This document shows, one piece after another, positions 1 through 5,665 of a DNA stretch of 15,077 nucleotides; within the stretch, counting starts at the first letter, position 1, and each line of letters begins with the position of its first letter. Location of the stretch: NCBI GenBank assembly GCA_030151885.1, contig JASLCG010000151.1:1-15077 (forward strand), read 5' to 3'. This DNA is from Bacteroides sp. (GTDB taxonomy: Bacteria; Bacteroidota; Bacteroidia; Bacteroidales; Bacteroidaceae). The translations under genes and the position numbers were made by a program. Below the pieces are notes generated by a model that was given only the letters and a program-made list of their open reading frames with translations, had not been told where the DNA came from and made no database searches.

Positions 1-67
1 TTCAGTTGGTTAGAATGCCTGCCTGTCACGCAGGAGGTCACGGGTTCGAGTCCCGTACATACCGCCA
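1..67 (+). tRNA. tRNA-Asp (anticodon GTC), 5' end cut off by the window edge
   Basis: This is the 3' part of an aspartate tRNA. The anticodon stem-loop reads CCTGC-CTGTCAC-GCAGG with anticodon GTC at about 24-26. The T-arm is ACGGG-TTCGAGT-CCCGT (40-56). The 3' acceptor strand ACATACC (57-63) is followed by discriminator G64, the expected base for tRNA-Asp, and an encoded CCA at 65-67. About ten bases are missing upstream: the 5' acceptor strand, the two linker bases and the first D-stem base. The visible part matches the bacterial tRNA-Asp consensus closely. Confidence 0.96.
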
Positions 68-101
68 AAAAGCTTCAAAGAGAAATCTTTGGAGCTTTTT
101 T
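68..101 (+). terminator. Rho-independent terminator of the tRNA transcript
   Basis: A 13-bp stem (68-80 with 87-99, one G-T wobble) encloses a 6-base loop and ends in a run of six T (96-101). It starts directly after the CCA end of the tRNA, so the tRNA transcript ends here. From 102 to 344 I see no gene and no promoter matching the Bacteroidetes consensus. Confidence 0.85.
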
Positions 102-344
102 GTTTATTCTCACTTTTATAAAGCAATCTCAACAACCTAAATTCACCCTTTTCCCTCTAAAGTTTATTCGACTTCTTACACTCCATTATTCTAATAATAC
201 ATCTACTCTTTTTATATCCATAAGTCAACAATATTTATGACTTATAATAAACTCCTAAAAATCTTAAAACGATAATCAACTCAATCAACATTCTCTATTA
301 TATTGTTTATATTAAACACACTTATTATACATAACATCATTATT

Positions 345-1403
345 ATGAGAAAAATAATTAAGATAACGTACATCTTTTTACTACTAGCTTTTGTTAGTAG
401 TAATAGCATAAAATCAAATAATATTGAAATGACTAAAGAAACAACAAAAGATATATATTTTGCTGGAGGATGTTTTTGGGGAACAGAGCACTTCTTTAAA
501 CAGATTAATGGTGTTATTTCTGTCGAATCTGGATATGCAAATGGACATACAGAAGCCCCTACTTACAAAGAAGTATGTTCCGGACAAACTGGTTATGCAG
601 AGACAGTAAAAGTAAGCTACATGCCATCTATTATTGACTTAGAGCTTCTACTTGAACTCTACTTCCAAACTATAGATCCTACTATATTAAATAGACAAGG
701 AAATGATGTTGGCACACAGTATAGAACTGGAATTTATTTTACTCATCCAGAAGATGAGGCAATTATAGCAAAAGCATTAACAGATTTAAAAGCTCATTAT
801 AATAAGCCCATAGTTGTAGAAAACAAACCTTTAGATAATTTTTATCTAGCAGAAGCATATCATCAAGACTATCTTGATAAAAATCCTAGTGGATATTGTC
901 ACCTCGGACCCAGATTGTTTGAATTAGCTCGTCAAGCTAATAAAAAAGAGGTTACAAATCATTATAGCAAACCATCTGACAATATATTAAGAAAGCATCT
1001 TACAGAGTTACAATATAACGTAACACAGAATAATGCAACTGAGCGAGCTTTTGAGAACGAGTATTGGAATGAAAATAGAGCTGGTATATATGTAGATATT
1101 ACCACAGGAGAACCACTATTTATCTCGACCGACAAATACGATTCGGGTTGTGGCTGGCCTAGCTTTACCAAACCTATTGACAAAAGCTTAATACAAGAAA
1201 AGAAAGACACCTCTTATGGCATGATTAGAGTAGAGGTTAGAAGTAAAACAGGAGATGCCCATCTTGGACATATATTTACAGACGGGCCTATAGAAAAAGG
1301 TGGTTATAGATATTGTATAAATAGTGCCGCATTACGATTTATACCTAAAGAGGATATGAAAAAAGAAGGTTACGAAAAATACCTTAAACTATTAGACAAG
1401 TAA
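345..1403 (+). CDS. msrAB: Secreted bifunctional peptide-methionine sulfoxide reductase MsrA/MsrB
   Basis: The protein reduces both S- and R-methionine sulfoxide in oxidised proteins, using a thioredoxin-type donor. It has 352 residues in the order MsrA then MsrB. A signal peptide of about 25 residues (basic MRK, then hydrophobic ITYIFLLLAFV) predicts export. MsrA shows the catalytic motif GGCFWG with Cys43; Cys78 and Cys185 are candidate resolving cysteines. MsrB (from about residue 212) shows SGCGWPSF with resolving Cys269 and RYCINSAALRF with catalytic Cys324. The paired CxxC zinc ligands of many MsrB proteins are absent; the equivalent stretch reads GIYVDITTGEPLF, as in the fused PilB-type enzymes. 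I chose the ATG at 345 because it opens directly on the signal peptide; an upstream TTG at 303 in the same frame would put unlikely residues before it. No consensus promoter is visible upstream. A hairpin at 1432-1463 ends the gene. Confidence 0.95.
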   Translation: MRKIIKITYIFLLLAFVSSNSIKSNNIEMTKETTKDIYFAGGCFWGTEHFFKQINGVISVESGYANGHTEAPTYKEVCSGQTGYAETVKVSYMPSIIDLELLLELYFQTIDPTILNRQGNDVGTQYRTGIYFTHPEDEAIIAKALTDLKAHYNKPIVVENKPLDNFYLAEAYHQDYLDKNPSGYCHLGPRLFELARQANKKEVTNHYSKPSDNILRKHLTELQYNVTQNNATERAFENEYWNENRAGIYVDITTGEPLFISTDKYDSGCGWPSFTKPIDKSLIQEKKDTSYGMIRVEVRSKTGDAHLGHIFTDGPIEKGGYRYCINSAALRFIPKEDMKKEGYEKYLKLLDK

Positions 1404-1431
1404 ATATTTACAATATTTTAAATACATAGCA

Positions 1432-1463
1432 AAAAGCGAATGGCTTCACAGTCATTCGCTTTT
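1432..1463. terminator. Bidirectional terminator between convergent msrAB and the DoxD-like gene
   Basis: The arms AAAAGCGAATG (1432-1442) and CATTCGCTTTT (1453-1463) are exactly complementary around a 10-base loop. A-rich and T-rich ends flank both sides, so the hairpin can stop transcription from msrAB on the + strand and from the gene ending at 1503 on the - strand. It lies 29 bases past the msrAB stop. Confidence 0.85.
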
Positions 1464-1502
1464 CAATTAAAACATAAATGTATTGATTAAAAAAATGTAT
1501 TA

Positions 1503-2513
1503 TTATTTTGTTATACTAGTAGTCCATACTGCACCACTAATATCTATAAGTTCAAGTGTATAGCTACCACTTAATGTTAAGAATACAGAGTCTTCAAAAA
1601 CTAAGGTTGCTCTAGCACCTAAAGGAATTATTAAACTATGTGCACCAGGTTTAACCTTAGCAACATAATCATTTAATATTTGCTCTTTATCCAACTTTGC
1701 TAATTGGTTTTGCTCTTGTTCAAATACTACATTACCTGAAGCATCTTTTAACTTCACCCCTATTAGGAACGATCCATAAACATCGGCTCCTTCATCCCTA
1801 AACACCTTAAATGATAAGCTAGAGTCTGTTAAAGAAGCTTCTGTTATAGTAACATGAGGTTTTACCGACAAATTATGTAAGTCTCCCCATACGCCACCAT
1901 GAAAAACTTGGTTAGTAAATAGAGTTAATCCCAAGATTAAAATAGACCCTGTTAAAATGGTCTTACTTATTAACTTTTCCTTAAGAGGTAATACTCCAGA
2001 ACCTACCCAGTTAAAGAGTTTCGTTTTAGTAAAAGCATACTCTTTATTCATCAAGTAATTATCTAAAGAGAATTTACCTCCACCTGTAAAGAATAATGAA
2101 AAGCCTGTAGCTACACCAAGCACACCAATTTGCCATTCGTCTAAACATGTAGTGCCTATCCATCCAGATCCCAATAAAATACCAAAAGCTAATCCAAATA
2201 CCCCAACACTCATTAATCTGGTAAATAGTCCTAACATTATAAATAGACCTACTACAGCTTCAATGATGGTAAATATAGCCATTGCCCACCATAACATATC
2301 AGGATTAAGCACCAAGTATTCAATCATGGGTTTTATACCCAATGCATGAGGTAAAAAGTGGTTAAATTTCTCACCAATATACCCTATAGCATCAGGGTCT
2401 AATTTATCAGCAATAATTAATCTTCTCCAGAAAGCAGAAAAATAAGTCCAACCTACTACTAGTCTTAATGCAGTAGTAAACATTCCAGCATATTTGTAAT
2501 TTTGTTTTTCCAT
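1503..2513 (-). CDS. DoxD/DoxA-like fused membrane protein (thiosulfate:quinone oxidoreductase type)
   Basis: The protein has 336 residues. The N-terminal two thirds resemble the DoxX/DoxD membrane family, with hydrophobic segments at about 8-28, 72-96, 101-120, 126-146 and 183-202, and family-like stretches ALRLVVGWTYFSAFWRR, GLFTRL and GGGKFSLDNYL. Residues 205-336 form a hydrophilic, strand-rich domain outside the membrane that fits a DoxA-like part. In Acidianus, DoxD and DoxA are separate subunits of thiosulfate:quinone oxidoreductase; I recall that Bacteroides carries them fused, as seen here. Whether this protein oxidises thiosulfate is inference; related proteins may serve other quinone-linked or sulfur-stress roles. 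The upstream small secreted protein lies on the same strand, and no consensus promoter is visible in the 131-bp gap between them, so the two may be co-transcribed. Confidence 0.82.
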   Translation of the reverse strand: MEKQNYKYAGMFTTALRLVVGWTYFSAFWRRLIIADKLDPDAIGYIGEKFNHFLPHALGIKPMIEYLVLNPDMLWWAMAIFTIIEAVVGLFIMLGLFTRLMSVGVFGLAFGILLGSGWIGTTCLDEWQIGVLGVATGFSLFFTGGGKFSLDNYLMNKEYAFTKTKLFNWVGSGVLPLKEKLISKTILTGSILILGLTLFTNQVFHGGVWGDLHNLSVKPHVTITEASLTDSSLSFKVFRDEGADVYGSFLIGVKLKDASGNVVFEQEQNQLAKLDKEQILNDYVAKVKPGAHSLIIPLGARATLVFEDSVFLTLSGSYTLELIDISGAVWTTSITK

Positions 2514-2590
2514 TTTGTAAATCAGTTAATATATTTAATGTATTATGTGTTACCCTACAACGCTTTTGCAGGTAATAAAATAAACTACAA

Positions 2591-2617
2591 GCCTACATAT
2601 ACCTAGTATATGTAGGC
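2591..2617 (-). terminator. Perfect 12-bp hairpin between the small secreted gene and the DoxD-like gene
   Basis: GCCTACATATAC (2591-2602) and GTATATGTAGGC (2606-2617) are exactly complementary around the loop CTA. Read on the - strand it lies 27 bases past the stop of the small secreted gene and is followed by TTGTAGTTTATTTTAT, which is T-rich without a clean run. It could be a weak or partial terminator that lowers expression of the DoxD-like gene, an mRNA-stabilising hairpin, or a palindromic protein-binding site. Confidence 0.5.
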
Positions 2618-2644
2618 AAATCAACATTATGATACTACTGATTT

Positions 2645-3010
2645 CTAGAGTCGATAACGCTCGTGAAGAATGTAGATTGGAACTACAGAGGTTACAATTT
2701 CTAGATTAATAAGTGTTTCAGAGATTATACCAACAAACTGCAAGTTAGAACCAAACTGTAAAATAGAGAATGCAGTTGGGTGGTTTTTTATCTTCTGATT
2801 GTTATCGGTGTTATACTTGACACAATCCATAAGAAAAGCAGAGCATCCTGCATTAGAAGAAGCCACTTGAATCTTATTGATTGCATTACTAGCTGTTGGT
2901 ATATTTAATACCTGTTTAATTTCTCTTTTAGCCGAACATGGTATAGCCAACAAAACCATCACCACAAAAAGGGTAACTTTAAAAAGGTCTTGTTTTATAC
3001 GCTTTTCCAT
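2645..3010 (-). CDS. Small secreted protein of unknown function
   Basis: The protein has 121 residues and I do not recognise its family. It opens with a clear signal peptide: basic MEKRIKQ, hydrophobic VTLFVVMVLLAIP, and a likely signal peptidase I site after CSA (residue 27). Cys25 is in the signal peptide and its surroundings do not fit a lipobox. The mature part of about 94 residues has two cysteines (Cys56 and Cys63), which could form a disulfide or bind a metal, and a hydrophobic C-terminal half ending in PIYILHERYRL. A consensus-like promoter at 3047-3078 places the transcript start about 30 bases before this ATG, which supports both the gene and its start. The DoxD/DoxA-like gene follows on the same strand after 131 bp, so the two may act in the same envelope process; that link is inference. 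Confidence 0.65.
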   Translation of the reverse strand: MEKRIKQDLFKVTLFVVMVLLAIPCSAKREIKQVLNIPTASNAINKIQVASSNAGCSAFLMDCVKYNTDNNQKIKNHPTAFSILQFGSNLQFVGIISETLINLEIVTSVVPIYILHERYRL

Positions 3011-3046
3011 ATACTTTTATTTTTAAAATTAAACACACCGATTAGT

Positions 3047-3078
3047 CAAGAATAAGACTAAAACATACTATTAAACAA
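3047..3078 (-). promoter_or_regulatory. Bacteroidetes-type promoter for the small secreted gene
   Basis: Read on the - strand, TTG (3078-3076) and TATTCTTG (3054-3047) are 21 bp apart. The Bacteroidetes consensus is TTTG, about 19-21 bp, then TAnnTTTG, so the -7 box has one mismatch (C for T). The expected transcript start near 3040 gives a leader of about 30 bases before the ATG at 3010. Confidence 0.55.
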
Positions 3079-3174
3079 GAGGACAGGCAGAATGTTCTAT
3101 ACAAAATAGAAATATATTTAGACATAAATCATAAAAGCCTAATGATCAGACTCTTTTTTAACATAAAAAAAAGC

Positions 3175-3202
3175 TTTGAATCAAAAAAATATCGCACATT
3201 TG
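3175..3202 (+). promoter_or_regulatory. Likely Bacteroidetes-type promoter for the EamA transporter gene
   Basis: TTTG (3175-3178) is followed after 16 bp by CACATTTG (3195-3202), which matches the -7 consensus TAnnTTTG except at its first base. The sequence just after it, CAGCC, is typical of transcript starts in this phylum. The spacing is slightly short. The transcript would start near 3209 and carry a leader of about 95 bases. Confidence 0.5.
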
Positions 3203-3210
3203 CAGCCTTA

Positions 3211-3304
3211 TAAAATAGAACGTATTAATTCTATTCCTTTAGATACGTTATTGATTAATTAAAACGACAGATAAATTTAAATCTGCCATAGATTTTAGAT
3301 AGAA
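3211..3304 (+). other. Untranslated leader of the EamA gene with overlapping short hairpins
   Basis: Two hairpins compete for the same bases: ATAGAA/TTCTAT (3215-3220 with 3229-3234) and AACGTAT/ATACGTT (3219-3225 with 3243-3249). A second competing pair follows: CAGAT/ATCTG (3268-3272 with 3281-3285) and AAATCT/AGATTT (3279-3284 with 3290-3295). The stems are short and AT-rich, so chance is a real possibility. I recognise no known riboswitch class. Confidence 0.25.
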
Positions 3305-4246
3305 ATGAATTCAAAGACAAAAGGAACCATCTGTGGCATTATAGCTGCAATAAGTTATGGCACTAATCCTTTAGGCGCTCTTAACCTATACAACGAAGGC
3401 ATAAATGTTAACTCCGTTTTATTTTACCGTTATGGCATTGCAGCACTTCTTTTAATGTTAGTACTGATTTTGAAGAGAGAAACACTCAAGATTTCTTTAA
3501 AAGAGATTAAAATTGTCGCACTTCTCGGTATTCTATTTGCCACATCCTCTATCACTCTCTTTACAAGTTTTCATTTTATGGATGCAGGTGTAGCCTCAAC
3601 TATTCTATTCGTATATCCTATTATGGTAGCTATACTTATGGCAGTATGTTTTAAAGAGAAAATATCTTTTATTACTATTTTCTCTATTGTACTAGCGCTA
3701 AGTGGAATTACCTTGCTATATAGCAATGGAGATGGTGCCCCACTAAGCAGTATTGGTGTCGCATTGGTTTTAGTTTCTGCACTGACTTATGCTTTTTATA
3801 TTATTGTTGTAAATAAGGCTCCACTCAAAATGTCTCCATTAAAACTGACTTTCTATGTGCTGATTTTTTGCTTGCTTACTATTGTAATATATTCTACTGC
3901 CGATAGCGATACTACCAACCATATTCAAATGTTATATACAGCTAAAACATGGGGATACTCTATTATGTTAGCAATAGTGCCTACCATCATATCTTTATTA
4001 ACAATGACTGTAGCTGTACATATTCTAGGCTCAACCCCAACTGCTATAATGGGAGCATTAGAACCACTAACAGCTGTTGTAGTAGGAGTTACTATATTCG
4101 GAGAGGCGCTTTCTATCAATTTAATCCTTGGTATTTTAATGATACTCTGTTCTGTAATTCTCATCATTGGTGGTCAAAGTATTTCTACAAAGAGGATACT
4201 AGCGCCTATATATAAACTAAATAGAATAGGCAGGCATAAATATTAA
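3305..4246 (+). CDS. EamA-family (drug/metabolite transporter superfamily) permease
   Basis: This is an inner-membrane transporter of 313 residues with ten hydrophobic segments, at about 8-28, 36-55, 67-88, 93-115, 120-140, 148-170, 179-198, 217-240, 245-265 and 272-290. They form the two five-helix EamA halves usual for the family. Family-like features include the end of the first half (YPIMVAILMAVCFKEKIS, 104-121) and the matching stretch in the second half (LEPLTAVVVGVTIFGE, 252-267) with its conserved Glu-Pro and Gly-Glu pairs. The C-terminal tail is basic and cytoplasmic. Substrate cannot be read from the sequence; relatives export amino acids, metabolites or drugs. The gene stands alone, with a likely promoter at 3175-3202 and a roughly 95-base leader. 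The ATG at 3305 is the natural start for the first helix. Confidence 0.9.
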   Translation: MNSKTKGTICGIIAAISYGTNPLGALNLYNEGINVNSVLFYRYGIAALLLMLVLILKRETLKISLKEIKIVALLGILFATSSITLFTSFHFMDAGVASTILFVYPIMVAILMAVCFKEKISFITIFSIVLALSGITLLYSNGDGAPLSSIGVALVLVSALTYAFYIIVVNKAPLKMSPLKLTFYVLIFCLLTIVIYSTADSDTTNHIQMLYTAKTWGYSIMLAIVPTIISLLTMTVAVHILGSTPTAIMGALEPLTAVVVGVTIFGEALSINLILGILMILCSVILIIGGQSISTKRILAPIYKLNRIGRHKY

Positions 4247-4689
4247 AAGACACCATTCCTTTTCTTGTCTTAAGAGCAAGAACTTAAATGGCTTTAGAAT
4301 ATAAGTATTATAGCTTATAAACCCCTTCTACAGCATGTTTAAAGAGCTCTTTTGTTCATTGCCGACATACCCCTCGTTTGTCGGCAACATACCTCAGGTA
4401 TATCGGCAACTAAACAGAGGCATATCGGCAACGTAGAAGTAGTTAAACTAAGTGATGGAATATCATTATCTACTACATAGACATTGAGCCTCATAAGCAA
4501 CTTCTATTTTTAAGCATCTATTTTTCAATTACACACAATACATCCATAATCAAGAGCTACATTCAAGTATAATTCCCTACTTTAAGTATTATCAGAATAC
4601 TGCCTAAAACTTTTATCTCTAAAAAATTCTATATTACATAAATATGTTATAATTTTATCGAACCTTATTAACAATATAATTATATAACA
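4247..4689. other. 443-bp gene-free region holding a small repeat array
   Basis: I find no plausible gene in this stretch on either strand. It holds a 12-bp self-complementary site AAAGAGCTCTTT (4341-4352) and, seven bases later, the 22-bp repeat array at 4359-4432. The remainder up to the ATG at 4690 is AT-rich and should contain the promoter of the 257-residue protein, but no TTTG/TAnnTTTG pair is convincing. TAATTTTA at 4650-4657 is the nearest match to a -7 box and has no partner. Confidence 0.6.
4359..4432. repeat. Three 22-bp tandem units sharing TCGGCAAC, with an inverted half-site
   Basis: The 8-mer TCGGCAAC occurs at 4381, 4403 and 4425, an exact 22-bp period. Extending each unit leftward gives 4367-4388, 4389-4410 and 4411-4432. 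Units 1 and 2 share 17 of 22 bases, and units 2 and 3 share 16 of 22. An inverted copy TTGCCGACA at 4359-4367 pairs with TGTCGGCAA at 4379-4387 to make a 9-bp stem with an 11-base loop. Unit 2 also contains the interrupted palindrome ATACCT-C-AGGTAT (4389-4401). A period of about two helical turns fits binding sites on one face of the DNA. The array is more GC-rich than its surroundings. Confidence 0.75.
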
Positions 4690-5463
4690 ATGACTAAAAT
4701 TCCTTTTATAAATCAAAAGGATATCGTGAATGGTGATTCCTGGAATGAAGCATTCGATGTTGGTGTAGATTACTTTGCAAAACAACACTACAAATTTTAC
4801 GATTTCTCTTTTGTTATGATTCGTGAATTCGGTACAAAGGTTATTCCTGTACTAAAAAGTGTTTACCTAGCACTGTGCAATTATCCAGACTATGCAACAG
4901 ATTCTTCTTTAATGACTCTTTATAAAGATGTTAAAAAGATGAATACTCATTATTTTTCTTACATTAAAGAGTTTACTGAAGCACTAGAGTATGCAGTGTC
5001 TAGATCGCAAGCCGAAATATTTTCATCTGGATTAGATAAAAAATATTTTATCAAAGACAATATCATATTGCACTTTAAAGAGAACCCTGAGTTTAAAGAA
5101 GTACTTCAATTAATTACAGCAGATATTATTGATCGCGTAATTATGAATACATTTTATCCGATGATTAGAGATAAAAGCAGAAAATTAAAGTTCCTTTCTG
5201 AAGATAGTGACTTAACAGATTATGAACAATTGTGCTTGCTTGTTTATGCAAAGAAACAAGATTTATTCCCTAGTTTAAGAGAGCTTGTATATAAACCAGC
5301 TAATGATGTTGAAAAGACACTAACCCCCGTCGAGATTCATATAATAGAGTATATTTACGACTATGCATATGATATCAAAACCATTATTTGGAAAGAAACA
5401 ATCAAATACTTATCGGCCTACAGAACCAAAAGACTGGATAAGGCTAAAGATTTAGGCCTTTAA
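4690..5463 (+). CDS. Protein of unknown function, cytoplasmic, probably helical
   Basis: The protein has 257 residues and I do not recognise its family. It has no signal peptide and no membrane segment. The composition is rich in Lys, Asp, Glu, Tyr, Phe and Ile, with few Gly and Pro, which suggests a mostly alpha-helical soluble protein. No nucleotide-binding, metal-binding or catalytic motif stands out. Only Cys63 and Cys203 are present, so cysteine chemistry looks unlikely. The C-terminus is basic (YRTKRLDKAKDLGL). The ATG at 4690 is the first start in frame. The reading frame is long and intact and ends just before a strong terminator, so it is very probably a real single-gene transcript. 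The addA gene starts 202 bp downstream beyond that terminator, so there is no operon to suggest a role. The 22-bp repeat array lies about 260 bp upstream. Confidence 0.75.
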   Translation: MTKIPFINQKDIVNGDSWNEAFDVGVDYFAKQHYKFYDFSFVMIREFGTKVIPVLKSVYLALCNYPDYATDSSLMTLYKDVKKMNTHYFSYIKEFTEALEYAVSRSQAEIFSSGLDKKYFIKDNIILHFKENPEFKEVLQLITADIIDRVIMNTFYPMIRDKSRKLKFLSEDSDLTDYEQLCLLVYAKKQDLFPSLRELVYKPANDVEKTLTPVEIHIIEYIYDYAYDIKTIIWKETIKYLSAYRTKRLDKAKDLGL

Positions 5464-5470
5464 TATATAG

Positions 5471-5503
5471 TAAAGACATCAGTAGTAATTATTGATGTCT
5501 TTA
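5471..5503 (+). terminator. Rho-independent terminator of the 257-residue protein gene
   Basis: The arms TAAAGACATCA (5471-5481) and TGATGTCTTTA (5493-5503) are exactly complementary around an 11-base loop and are followed by TTTATTATA. The hairpin begins eight bases after the stop codon. Confidence 0.8.
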
Positions 5504-5665
5504 TTTATTATAGACAATATATGTCTTATACAATAGATATATTTATTTAAAAGATTCGTATCAAAATTGGATTTAACGTGCTAAATTGATTAATTTAAAC
5601 TTTTAAACAAAAGTTGTTTTTCTTCATAAAAATAAGATACTAATTTCAAAACGCATATAATCACT

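Noticed and set aside
303..344. Upstream TTG start that would extend MsrAB by 14 residues
   Set aside because: The ATG at 345 opens on a standard signal peptide. The extension MFILNTLIIHNIII would come before the basic N-terminus and has no ribosome-binding support.
3949..4215. Alternative frame on the + strand inside the EamA gene
   Set aside because: It is fully contained in a well-supported membrane protein gene, and its translation is of low complexity, rich in Asn, Ser, Tyr and Cys, as expected from an out-of-frame reading.
4247..4273. Hairpin AAGACA/TGTCTT just after the EamA stop as a terminator
   Set aside because: The stem is only 6 bp with a 13-base loop and no T-run follows.
4359..4432. 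The 22-bp repeats as a CRISPR array
   Set aside because: There are only three units, they are contiguous with no spacers, they differ from each other, and no cas gene is nearby.
4582..4788. Minus-strand frame overlapping the start of the 257-residue protein
   Set aside because: It overlaps the start of a longer, better-supported gene, has no promoter, and its translation looks like non-coding sequence.
5598..5615. AACTTTT/AAAAGTT hairpin followed by GTTTTTC upstream of addA
   Set aside because: It resembles a terminator, but it lacks GC pairs and the preceding gene already has a strong terminator at 5471-5503. Chance is likely in such AT-rich sequence.
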